11,285 nucleotides of DNA from Vibrio sp. (GTDB taxonomy: Bacteria > Pseudomonadota > Gammaproteobacteria > Enterobacterales > Vibrionaceae), in contig SLFB01000217.1 of NCBI GenBank assembly GCA_007124475.1, positions 1 to 11,285 on the forward strand, given 5' to 3'. Both the position numbers and the translations under genes were made by a program. Shown piece by piece: positions 5,934-11,285 of the stretch (the stretch's first letter is position 1; every line of letters starts with the position of its first letter). The notes beneath the pieces were generated by a model that saw nothing but the letters and a program-made list of their open reading frames with translations, was not told the DNA's origin and searched no databases.

Positions 5934-6929
5934 TTAATTTGTGCGCTTTTTAGTGACGATTTTCATCGCGCCATTTAAACGTTTCATTGCTTCTTCACTG
6001 CCTTTTAGATCCGGGTGATAAATTTTACTCAGTTGTTTGTAACGATGACGAATGGTCTGCTCATCGGGTAGTCGATTGGGGTGAAACCCTAACACAGCGC
6101 AGGCGAGAGCAAAGGTTTTATCTTGCTGAAGGGACTGTTGCTGCTGTTTAGTCTGTTCTAGCTGGTTGGCCAGGTGCTCTAGCTGACGTTTTTGCTTTTT
6201 GAGTAATATCGCCTGTTGATGTAGTTGTTGCTGCTGATTGGTTATCTGTTGTTCGGTTTCTAAATGGCGTTTGACTTTCAATGACCGAAACAGAGTTAAG
6301 ATCCCCATAATGAGTAATAAGCCTACTAAAATGTACAAAAAATCACGCATTAAATCTGGGGGTTGAAGTGAAGAGTGGGGTGAGAGTGATTCAGTGTTGA
6401 CGCTTGACGATTGTGTTGTTTGTCGCTCGTGAGTGTCTAGGGCACTTAGTTGATTAATGCGCCGCTGATCGAAGCGTTGTTGAAGTAATTCACTGTAGCG
6501 TTGTGCCGCCAGTGGCTGGCGATCAGCAATCGCATGATACCAAATTTCAGCCATCGTCAGGGACTGAGGAATATGCTCTCCTTGGGAGTATAAGCGGGCA
6601 ATGGTTAATGCCGCGTCAGTGTCTCCTAAGGTTGCCGCTTTGGTATACCAAACCAGTGCTTGGGTTACATCCACAGCTGTGCCTAATCCGTGTAAATAGG
6701 TATCAGCCAGCGGCATCATTGCGGGCTTGTAGCCACGCTCTGAGGATTGCAGCAGCCAGAAATAAGCTTGGTCAGATTGCTGAGCTTGCTGATAATGGAT
6801 GGCTAATTCAAACTGTGCTTGTGGATCACCGAGGCGAGCTTGCTGGCGAAGTTCATCGCTTTGCACTGCTAAAGACCATGAAAATATCAGGATGCACAGT
6901 AACCATAATCTTGGTGAAAAAAAATGCAT
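5934..6929 (-). CDS. Membrane protein with periplasmic Sel1 repeats and a cytoplasmic J domain
   Basis: 331 residues from the ATG at 6929. Residues 1-24 form a signal peptide or signal anchor (basic start, LWLLCILIFSW core). Residues about 27-150 hold Sel1/TPR-like helical repeats (ARLGDPQAQFELAIHY, then GTAVDVTQALVWYTKAATLG and DTDAALTIARLYSQG). After a Ser/Thr/Gln-rich linker comes a membrane helix (197-215), a Gln-rich coiled coil (about 220-270), and a C-terminal J domain (about 273-327) with HPD at 305-307. The HPD motif is what stimulates DnaK ATPase activity in J proteins. Inferred topology puts the Sel1 part in the periplasm and the J domain in the cytoplasm. The frame is open to a TTG at 6965, but the ATG leads straight into the signal sequence; AAGGA is 10 bases upstream. 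It is not standard DjlA, whose membrane segment is N-terminal. The client or signal is unknown. Confidence 0.85.
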   Translation of the reverse strand: MHFFSPRLWLLCILIFSWSLAVQSDELRQQARLGDPQAQFELAIHYQQAQQSDQAYFWLLQSSERGYKPAMMPLADTYLHGLGTAVDVTQALVWYTKAATLGDTDAALTIARLYSQGEHIPQSLTMAEIWYHAIADRQPLAAQRYSELLQQRFDQRRINQLSALDTHERQTTQSSSVNTESLSPHSSLQPPDLMRDFLYILVGLLLIMGILTLFRSLKVKRHLETEQQITNQQQQLHQQAILLKKQKRQLEHLANQLEQTKQQQQSLQQDKTFALACAVLGFHPNRLPDEQTIRHRYKQLSKIYHPDLKGSEEAMKRLNGAMKIVTKKRTN

Positions 6930-6984
6930 ACAAATAATGTCCTTATTGGTCTCTGATGATAACAACGGGTAGTAATCATCACGA

Positions 6985-7112
6985 ATATACCCTTGCTACT
7001 TGAAGCTGCAGCGGTGTTGGCTAAGTCCATTCGCCCCAATTACATCGTTTGTCTATGTAATTGGGGCGGAACTTACGGATCACCTACCTGCAACGGCAAG
7101 TGGTTTGCAATC
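6985..7112 (+). repeat. Dispersed Vibrio-type palindromic repeat, copy A (about 128 bp)
   Basis: Left end ATATACCC plus ACTTGAAGCTGCAG, right end CCTACCTGCAACGGCAAG plus TGGTTTG: the ends are imperfect inverted repeats of each other. The core is a perfect 14-bp stem (CGCCCCAATTACAT 7032-7045 with ATGTAATTGGGGCG 7055-7068) around a 9-base loop. Ends and core resemble copy B at 7978-8177. No coding capacity, so a MITE-like or REP-like element. It fills the gap between the lipoprotein stop and the Sel1/J-domain start, and could act as a terminator or affect the downstream promoter. Confidence 0.8.
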
Positions 7113-7141
7113 AGCCTAGCTTGAGGAGTTGTATGGAGCGC

Positions 7142-7810
7142 TTATTTTAGTGGTAAAATCTGAATATCTACTCGGCGATTACAAGCTCGACCTTCCACGG
7201 TACTATTAGTACAAATTGGGAAGCGAGAACCATTGCCACGTGCAATCGCTCTTCCTGGCGCAACACCTTGCGATAATAAGAAGCTACGCACCGATTCAGC
7301 GCGACGTTCAGAAAGCACTTGGTTGGTGTTATCACTTCCTGTGCTGTCGGTATGACCGTCAATGACTAAACTGGTGTCTGGGTATTGAACTAAGATTTGC
7401 GCAACACCACGTAAGGTACGGTGAATGTTGGCATCGAGTTGATAAGAGTTAGTTTGAAAACCAATGCCATTTTCCATACGTAGTAACAGCTGATTTTCAC
7501 CTACTCGTTGTACTTGCACACCTGAGTTAAGTAACTCTTGGCGTAATGCTGCCTCTTGTTGATCGAAATAGTATCCAACACCGCCGCCCACCGCAGCGCC
7601 ACCCGTTGCACCAATTAAGGCACGTTGACGACGCTGTCTTGCATCATCACCCGTGGCTAGACCAACGGCGGCTCCTGCCACTGCACCAATCAGTGCGCCG
7701 CGAGTTGCAGCATTGGTCTCTGCCTCTCCTGTGGTTGCATTTTGTCTTTGTGTTGCAGCACAACCTGACAAGGTGGCCATCAGCGCGATTGCTAAAGTGA
7801 TTTTCTTCAA
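7142..7810 (-). CDS. OmpA-family outer-membrane lipoprotein with glycine zipper (YiaD-like)
   Basis: 222 residues. A lipoprotein signal ends in the lipobox LSGC, making Cys17 the lipidated residue; the residues after it (AATQ) contain no Asp at +2, so outer-membrane sorting is expected. Residues about 38-81 are glycine-zipper repeats (GALIGAVAGAAVGLATG and ALIGATGGAAVGGGVGYY). Residues about 105-220 are an OmpA C-terminal peptidoglycan-binding domain with IDGHTDSTG (150-158), LSERRAESV (166-174) and NRRVDIQI (211-218). Cys200 and Cys210 could pair. The role is probably tethering outer membrane to peptidoglycan; YiaD of E. coli is the nearest well-known relative. The start is a TTG, chosen because GGAG lies 8 bases upstream and MKKITLAIAL makes a perfect signal; the ATG overlapping the ribosome-binding site hits a stop after five codons. 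Confidence 0.92.
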   Translation of the reverse strand: MKKITLAIALMATLSGCAATQRQNATTGEAETNAATRGALIGAVAGAAVGLATGDDARQRRQRALIGATGGAAVGGGVGYYFDQQEAALRQELLNSGVQVQRVGENQLLLRMENGIGFQTNSYQLDANIHRTLRGVAQILVQYPDTSLVIDGHTDSTGSDNTNQVLSERRAESVRSFLLSQGVAPGRAIARGNGSRFPICTNSTVEGRACNRRVDIQILPLK

Positions 7811-7845
7811 AGTAAGATCTCCATGTCTTATTTGCTGCTTACCGA

Positions 7846-7851
7846 TTTATA
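7846..7851 (-). promoter_or_regulatory. Candidate -10 element for the OmpA-family lipoprotein
   Basis: On the minus strand TATAAA lies 36 bases before the TTG start. I see no convincing -35 at 16-18 bases, so it is tentative. Confidence 0.3.
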
Positions 7852-7938
7852 CTGCATGCTAGCCGGAATAAGCGATTTAAGTTAAGTTTGACGCTAATTA
7901 AAATGGTAAGGTTGACACCTTCACTTGCTTACTTGTTA

Positions 7939-7965
7939 CTGAGCTTGAAGTGGTTTCAGCATAGT
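7939..7965 (+). repeat. Right-end fragment of the dispersed repeat
   Basis: GCTTGAAGTGGTTTCAGCATAGTC aligns with the right end of copy B (CTCCAAGTGGTTTGAGCATAATC, 8154-8177) with few mismatches. It sits 12 bases before the left end of copy B in the same orientation, suggesting a truncated neighbour or tandem insertion. Confidence 0.55.
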
Positions 7966-7977
7966 CAAGCGAAATTG

Positions 7978-8177
7978 TATACCCTTCCAACTTGAAGCTG
8001 AAGGGGGCTGGCTACGTTTGTTCACTCCAATTACATAGTCTGTCTATGATCATGGGGATGATGAGAGCCATCGGTGGCTCTTACCAAAGGCCAGCCTACT
8101 GCTGTTAAGATTTGTTCCAGACAAATTTGTCACTCACTTGCCGCCTACCTGCAACTCCAAGTGGTTTGAGCATAATC
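7978..8177 (+). repeat. Dispersed Vibrio-type palindromic repeat, copy B (about 200 bp)
   Basis: Left end TATACCCTTCCAACTTGAAG and right end CCTACCTGCAACTCCAAG then TGGTTTGAG match copy A. The core begins like A (CCAATTACATAGTCTGTC) but its right arm has diverged. About 70-80 extra bases follow, including a 7-bp stem hairpin (AGAGCCA/TGGCTCT, 8064-8081) and the 12-bp palindrome GACAAATTTGTC (8120-8131). With the fragment at 7939-7965 it accounts for most of the 400-bp gap between the DUF2786 gene stop and the lipoprotein start. Confidence 0.75.
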
Positions 8178-8209
8178 AATTTAAATCTATTTTTTTACTA
8201 TCGACAAGA

Positions 8210-8893
8210 TTATTTCAGGCGTTTTGGCGCTTGTGCACCATCAATCGGCCGATTAACAGAAACTTTACGACCTTTTTTTAATCCTACTTCGTAATCAGCC
8301 GTGATGTTCTTCATCGCATCTCGTAATTGTTGCTTAAAGGTTTCTCGATCAATATTCTCGAATTCTTTATCAATGTAGCTATTGATTTTATTCATTGAGT
8401 TTTCATCGGGGGTGATAATGGGCAGTTTTTCCAGTGCACCTTCAATCCAACCTGATAAGAAAGAATTAACCCTTCGGGTCACTTCGCTACTTGATGTGCC
8501 ACTGCCTGCAAAGCTGTTACGAAATTGTCCGGTCTGTTCATTCATTTCACGGTAAACAATATCAAAGGCAAAAGCAGCAAAAATAGCGCGATCGGCTTCT
8601 CCGATAAATTCAACACGCTTCAAACCCTTATGGTTAATCAATACCGCTTCAACGCCAAACTTAGTATTGATACCACGAATAACGCGTAAAATGGCTGAAC
8701 TGATTGAAGCGGGAAGTAAATGAGTCGATTGGGTTTTACCCATCTTAATAAATTCAATATCGTCTTTATCAAGACCATATTTGAGCATCAATCGATGAGC
8801 CATCTTGATAGCATTAGCGGCTTCATTAACGTTGGCTGAATTCCCCAACTCAAGACATTTAGCTATTTTTTTTAACGCTTTTTGTTTATCCAT
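8210..8893 (-). CDS. DUF2786 domain protein
   Basis: 227 residues from the ATG at 8893. Residues about 4-42 match the DUF2786 pattern: KALKKIAKCLELGNSAN, then EAANAIKMAHRLMLKYGL. The rest (about 55-205) matches the usual companion region, with a conserved-looking FIGEADRAIFAAFAFDIVYREMN stretch (positions 96-118) and a C-terminal GLKKGRKVSVNRPI. Such proteins occur in phages, plasmids and bacterial chromosomes; their function is unknown to me. It is soluble and basic at the C-terminus, so nucleic-acid binding is possible but unproven. The frame is open to a GTG at 8920. Neither start has a good ribosome-binding site: GGAA is 15 bases before the ATG. A perfect TATAAT ends only three bases before the ATG, which is odd. 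No phage gene is nearby. Confidence 0.85.
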   Translation of the reverse strand: MDKQKALKKIAKCLELGNSANVNEAANAIKMAHRLMLKYGLDKDDIEFIKMGKTQSTHLLPASISSAILRVIRGINTKFGVEAVLINHKGLKRVEFIGEADRAIFAAFAFDIVYREMNEQTGQFRNSFAGSGTSSSEVTRRVNSFLSGWIEGALEKLPIITPDENSMNKINSYIDKEFENIDRETFKQQLRDAMKNITADYEVGLKKGRKVSVNRPIDGAQAPKRLK

Positions 8894-8896
8894 TGA

Positions 8897-8902
8897 ATTA
8901 TA
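8897..8902 (-). promoter_or_regulatory. TATAAT directly before the DUF2786 start
   Basis: A perfect -10 hexamer on the minus strand ends three bases before the ATG, with only a poor -35 (TTCTTA at 18 bases). If used, it would give a leaderless or nearly leaderless transcript; it may equally be chance in an AT-rich stretch. Confidence 0.25.
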
Positions 8903-9010
8903 AAATCGGTTCCGCTGCACTAAGAAAAGTTAGCCATTTTACCGTTTTTATTGATGTAGTGAAAGCAAATGCCATTATTCTGTCATGATGAGGGCTGTTA
9001 ACTGTGGGTA

Positions 9011-9032
9011 CCCAAGCGGTTTGGCGTTGTAG
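9011..9032 (+). repeat. Possible repeat-end remnant
   Basis: CCAAGCGGTTTGGCGTTGTA resembles CCAAGTTGTTTGGCTATGTT at 5911-5930, the tail of a repeat end. The upstream part of the repeat is not recognisable, so this is weak. Confidence 0.25.
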
Positions 9033-9138
9033 TGTGGAGGGCTAGATTGAGTTTATCCAAGCTGGTTGCCTGTTTAGACTGAAAGGGATCACTTGTTTTC
9101 CGTTTCGCGGTAAGGCTTTGATAACTGACGATGAAGAA

Positions 9139-9163
9139 GTTGCGGATTGGAGTCATCCGCAAC
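9139..9163 (-). terminator. Terminator-like hairpin after the CheX-like gene
   Basis: A perfect 9-bp stem (GTTGCGGAT / ATCCGCAAC) with a 7-base loop lies 26 bases past the stop at 9189. On the minus strand it is followed by TTCTTCATC, moderately T-rich. Confidence 0.65.
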
Positions 9164-9188
9164 GTGATTATGCTTGTTTCGTAGTGAG

Positions 9189-9869
9189 TTAGATACCTAG
9201 TTCATCTAATAGGTCTGAAGATAGGTCATTGTCGACTTGACTGTTTTTCGTTTTATTAGCCATTTTTTGTTGTGTGTCTGCGAGAATAGAATCAGGGCTT
9301 TCGTCTTCTTGAATTTCAAAATCTTCCAATTGGATAAACTCAGTACGATCCATCGCAAGTTCTAGATAGAAGATATTGTTGTTTTCGGTAGAGAAAGTTA
9401 CGCGGCGTGCTTGTGGGCGATCTAAGTTGGTGTCTACTGATAAATTGACTTGTTTGTTCAGCGATAACATTTTTGGTTGGTTTTGGGTGATGTTGGTTTG
9501 TAACTCTTTGCGCACTTTATTAGTGAAATCACCCACCAGCTGGTTCATCAGCTCACCGAGTACGTCACCAACTTCGTCGGAGGTGTGTAATACCGCGAGT
9601 TCATCTTCTGGCATGCACATGTTGCGCATGTATTGGGTATATACTTCTAAAGCGGCTTTGGCGGTAAAGTTAATCACGACCAAACCAGAAAATCCGCCAT
9701 CAAATAACACAAAGCAACCGAAATCGGGCTTGAGGGACGTTTTGGTGATTTTTTGCACCATGGCTGAGTAGGTGATCTGTGAGCCTGTAGCTGAAGAAAG
9801 AACCGTTGAAACCGATTGGCAAAGTTTCAAGAGAATATCTTCTGTGGTAACGACTTTATTTTTTTTCAT
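9189..9869 (-). CDS. DUF3334 family protein with CheC/CheX-type phosphatase signature
   Basis: 226 residues from the ATG at 9869. I recall this as DUF3334, seen in Vibrio and relatives. Residues 102-132 read D102-x3-E106-x2-N109-x22-P132, an exact fit to the CheC/CheX/FliY signature [D/S]-x3-E-x2-N-x22-P, in which the Glu and Asn attack phosphorylated CheY. Preceding residues 47-66 (KPDFGCFVLFDGGFSGLVVI) resemble the core strands of that fold. This predicts a response-regulator phosphatase or a CheX-like structural protein in the cytoplasm. The acidic tail ends in DLSSDLLDELGI, a possible docking peptide. A second ATG at 9881 adds four residues, but GGA lies 7 bases before the one chosen. No che or flagellar gene is in the window. 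Function is inferred from the motif only. Confidence 0.85.
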   Translation of the reverse strand: MKKNKVVTTEDILLKLCQSVSTVLSSATGSQITYSAMVQKITKTSLKPDFGCFVLFDGGFSGLVVINFTAKAALEVYTQYMRNMCMPEDELAVLHTSDEVGDVLGELMNQLVGDFTNKVRKELQTNITQNQPKMLSLNKQVNLSVDTNLDRPQARRVTFSTENNNIFYLELAMDRTEFIQLEDFEIQEDESPDSILADTQQKMANKTKNSQVDNDLSSDLLDELGI

Positions 9870-9957
9870 ATCTAGGTCCATGAATGTGTCAGGGCTAAGT
9901 GGTTAATCAGTGACCGCTTAGGAAAATGGGTGACGAAAATGTCCATGTGTTTACTTA

Positions 9958-9985
9958 ACGATAGCTGGATTTAGCAGTCATTCAA
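9958..9985 (-). promoter_or_regulatory. Candidate promoter of the CheX-like gene
   Basis: On the minus strand TTGAAT (9980-9985) and TATCGT (9958-9963) are 16 bases apart, giving a leader of about 80 bases. Both match consensus at four of six positions. Confidence 0.3.
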
Positions 9986-10035
9986 CTCTTTCGTTATCTA
10001 AAAAATGGCTTAACGCTATTGTTGTTAAGATTCTG

Positions 10036-10073
10036 ATTTGATCACTGATTTAAATGTTGTAAAGTGATCAAAT
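10036..10073. promoter_or_regulatory. Inverted repeat upstream of ydiJ, candidate operator
   Basis: ATTTGATCACT (10036-10046) and AGTGATCAAAT (10063-10073) are perfect 11-base inverted repeats separated by 16 bases. Each arm contains the self-palindrome TGATCA. Centre-to-centre distance is 27 bases. It lies about 70-108 bases before the ydiJ ATG, in the spacer shared with the divergent CheX-like gene. This could be a paired operator for a regulator of ydiJ; I do not know which. Confidence 0.45.
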
Positions 10074-10107
10074 TCAAAAAATAAATCAAAATTTACCCAT
10101 TACGTAG

Positions 10108-10124
10108 CGCTGATTGGATCAGCG
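10108..10124 (+). other. Small hairpin in the ydiJ leader
   Basis: CGCTGA and TCAGCG form a 6-bp stem with a 5-base loop, ending 19 bases before the ydiJ ATG and just upstream of its ribosome-binding site. It could affect translation. Confidence 0.3.
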
Positions 10125-10143
10125 TAGTTCGGGCAGGAAGCAA

Positions 10144-11285
10144 ATGTTACCAAGACTTCACCTCCAATCTGATGTTGATCCGGTTGTTTTAACTTTTTTA
10201 CATGAACTAAAAACAGCTGGATTTAGCGGCGATATCGAAACACAGTATGCCAGTCGCTTAGCTGTGTCTACTGATAACAGTGTTTATCAGCAGCTTCCAC
10301 AAGCGGTTGTTCATCCTAAAACCAGTCACGATGTTTCTCTTATTGGCCAGTTAAGTATTAAACCAGAATTCGAACGTGTTACGTTTTCTCCGCGTGGAGG
10401 CGGCACTGGCACCAATGGGCAAGCCTTAACCAAAGGGATTGTGGTTGACTTATCTCGCCATATGAATCAAATCCTTGAAATTAATTCAGAGCAAGGTTGG
10501 GTTAGGGTTCAGGCTGGTGTGATTAAAGATCAACTGAATGATGCGGTGCGCCCTTATGGCTATTTTTTCTCACCGGATCTCTCGACCAGTAACCGAGCTA
10601 CATTGGGTGGCATGATTAATACCGATGCTTCAGGCCAAGGTTCACTGAAATACGGTAAAACCTCCGATCACGTACTTTCACTACAAGCGGTATTTGCTGA
10701 TGGTTCAATATTAGAAACTGACGGCTCACGGGGCAACCCGCAAGCCAATAGCTATGCTGAAAGAGCTATGCAAGTTACCGAAGCCGTCTGCCGTAACCGG
10801 CGAGAGCAGATAGTCGCCAAGTTTCCGCCTTTAAACCGTTTCTTGACCGGTTATGATTTAAAAAATGCCCTTGATGAACAAACGGGGGAATTTAATATCA
10901 CTCGTGTGCTGTGCGGCGCTGAAGGTTCATTGGCTTTTATTACCGAAGCGAAACTTAACCTCACGCCAATTCCTAAAGCGCGCACGTTAGTCAATATCAA
11001 ATATGACAGTTTTGACTCGGCATTACGTAATGCGCCGCTAATGATTGAAGCCAATGCACTATCGGTTGAGACGCTAGATTCAAACGTGCTCAATTTAGCT
11101 AAGCAAGATATTGTTTGGCACAGCGTCAGTGATTTATTGACCGATGTTCCTGGCAAGGAATTACTCGGCATCAATATGGTTGAATATGCAGACCAAAACC
11201 CAGAGCAGGTAAAACAATTAGTCACACAATTGACCCAGCGTTTAGACGTGATGATCAGCCAGCAACAAGCGGGGATTATTGGTTA
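10144..11285 (+). CDS. ydiJ: YdiJ family FAD-linked oxidoreductase, D-2-hydroxyglutarate dehydrogenase type (partial, N-terminal part)
   Basis: 380 codons and two bases are open from the ATG at 10144 to the window edge; E. coli YdiJ is about 1018 residues, so roughly the first third is present. The FAD-binding domain (PCMH/FAD_binding_4 type) has PRGGGTGTNGQAL (83-95), the flavin pyrophosphate loop, and GGMINTDASGQGSLKYGKTS (155-174). The linker and oxidase C-terminal domain begin near LNRFLTGYDL and VLCGAEGSLAFITEA. It resembles E. coli YdiJ closely over the length I can recall (for example SFDSALRNAP and SVETLDSNVLNLA). The missing part should carry the 4Fe-4S ferredoxin and CCG domains. 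The family oxidises D-2-hydroxyglutarate to 2-oxoglutarate, a by-product made by SerA. AGGA lies 6 bases before the ATG. It diverges from the CheX-like gene. Confidence 0.95.
   Translation, partial: MLPRLHLQSDVDPVVLTFLHELKTAGFSGDIETQYASRLAVSTDNSVYQQLPQAVVHPKTSHDVSLIGQLSIKPEFERVTFSPRGGGTGTNGQALTKGIVVDLSRHMNQILEINSEQGWVRVQAGVIKDQLNDAVRPYGYFFSPDLSTSNRATLGGMINTDASGQGSLKYGKTSDHVLSLQAVFADGSILETDGSRGNPQANSYAERAMQVTEAVCRNRREQIVAKFPPLNRFLTGYDLKNALDEQTGEFNITRVLCGAEGSLAFITEAKLNLTPIPKARTLVNIKYDSFDSALRNAPLMIEANALSVETLDSNVLNLAKQDIVWHSVSDLLTDVPGKELLGINMVEYADQNPEQVKQLVTQLTQRLDVMISQQQAGIIG

Noticed and set aside
6503..6937. 144-codon plus-strand frame opposite the Sel1/J-domain gene
   Set aside because: Lies antisense to a well-supported gene, has no recognisable domain, and its sequence is explained as a shadow frame.
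7912..7941. Perfect TTGACA on the plus strand as a promoter
   Set aside because: No matching -10 at 16-18 bases and no plus-strand gene downstream.
6985..8177. CRISPR array or integron attC-like (VCR) cluster from the repeats
   Set aside because: Repeats are not evenly spaced with unique spacers, differ in length, and lack integron core sites and cassette genes.
8210..8893. Prophage remnant suggested by the DUF2786 gene
   Set aside because: No other phage, integrase or attachment-site signals in the window.
9963..10227. 13-base direct repeat AGCTGGATTTAGC at 9963-9975 and 10215-10227
   Set aside because: One copy is inside the ydiJ coding frame; likely chance, with no other shared context.
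10851..11225. 124-codon minus-strand frame inside ydiJ
   Set aside because: Shadow of the ydiJ coding frame; the plus-strand translation matches YdiJ closely.

Overview
The window looks like a core chromosomal segment of a Vibrionaceae member, probably Vibrio. Reasons are the long (367-residue) PurC, a YdiJ homologue at the right edge, the Vibrio-type small families (DUF3392, DUF3334), and copies of a short dispersed palindromic repeat of the kind scattered through Vibrio genomes. Base composition looks even, and I see no integrase, transposase, tRNA, rRNA, CRISPR array or toxin-antitoxin pair. The species call rests on recalled family resemblance, not on a search.

Left part (1-4750). A minus-strand cluster holds NAD-dependent malic enzyme (maeA), then a small three-helix membrane protein (DUF3392) whose 3' end overlaps a SanA-like envelope protein cut by the window edge. 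A terminator-like hairpin separates maeA from the DUF3392 gene. The 529-bp gap upstream of maeA carries a sigma70-like promoter with three alternating 8-bp repeats around it. A plus-strand gene of unknown function (131 aa) then converges on purC, with an 11-bp-stem hairpin between their stops. purC has a clear PurR operator upstream and a strong hairpin in its presumed leader.

Middle part (4751-8209). The gene upstream of purC encodes a divergent SulA-like cell-division inhibitor. It is preceded by a near-consensus LexA box and a weaker second box beside it. Next are a 61-aa four-cysteine zinc-ribbon-like protein with its own strong terminator, a membrane protein joining periplasmic Sel1 repeats to a cytoplasmic coiled coil and J domain, and a glycine-zipper/OmpA-type lipoprotein with a TTG start. 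The spacers around the last two carry two long copies and several end fragments of the dispersed repeat.

Right part (8210-11285). A DUF2786 protein and a DUF3334 protein lie on the minus strand. The latter carries an exact match to the CheC/CheX/FliY phosphatase signature. The divergent ydiJ (FAD-linked D-2-hydroxyglutarate dehydrogenase family) begins at 10144 and runs off the right edge. An 11-bp inverted repeat in the shared spacer is a candidate operator.

The genes do not form one pathway. They are separately controlled housekeeping and stress functions: malate oxidation, purine synthesis, the SOS division block, envelope structure and possibly chemotaxis or phospho-signalling. The least-described items are the Sel1-TM-J protein, the CheX-like protein, the SOS/purine regulatory arrangement and the repeat-filled spacers.
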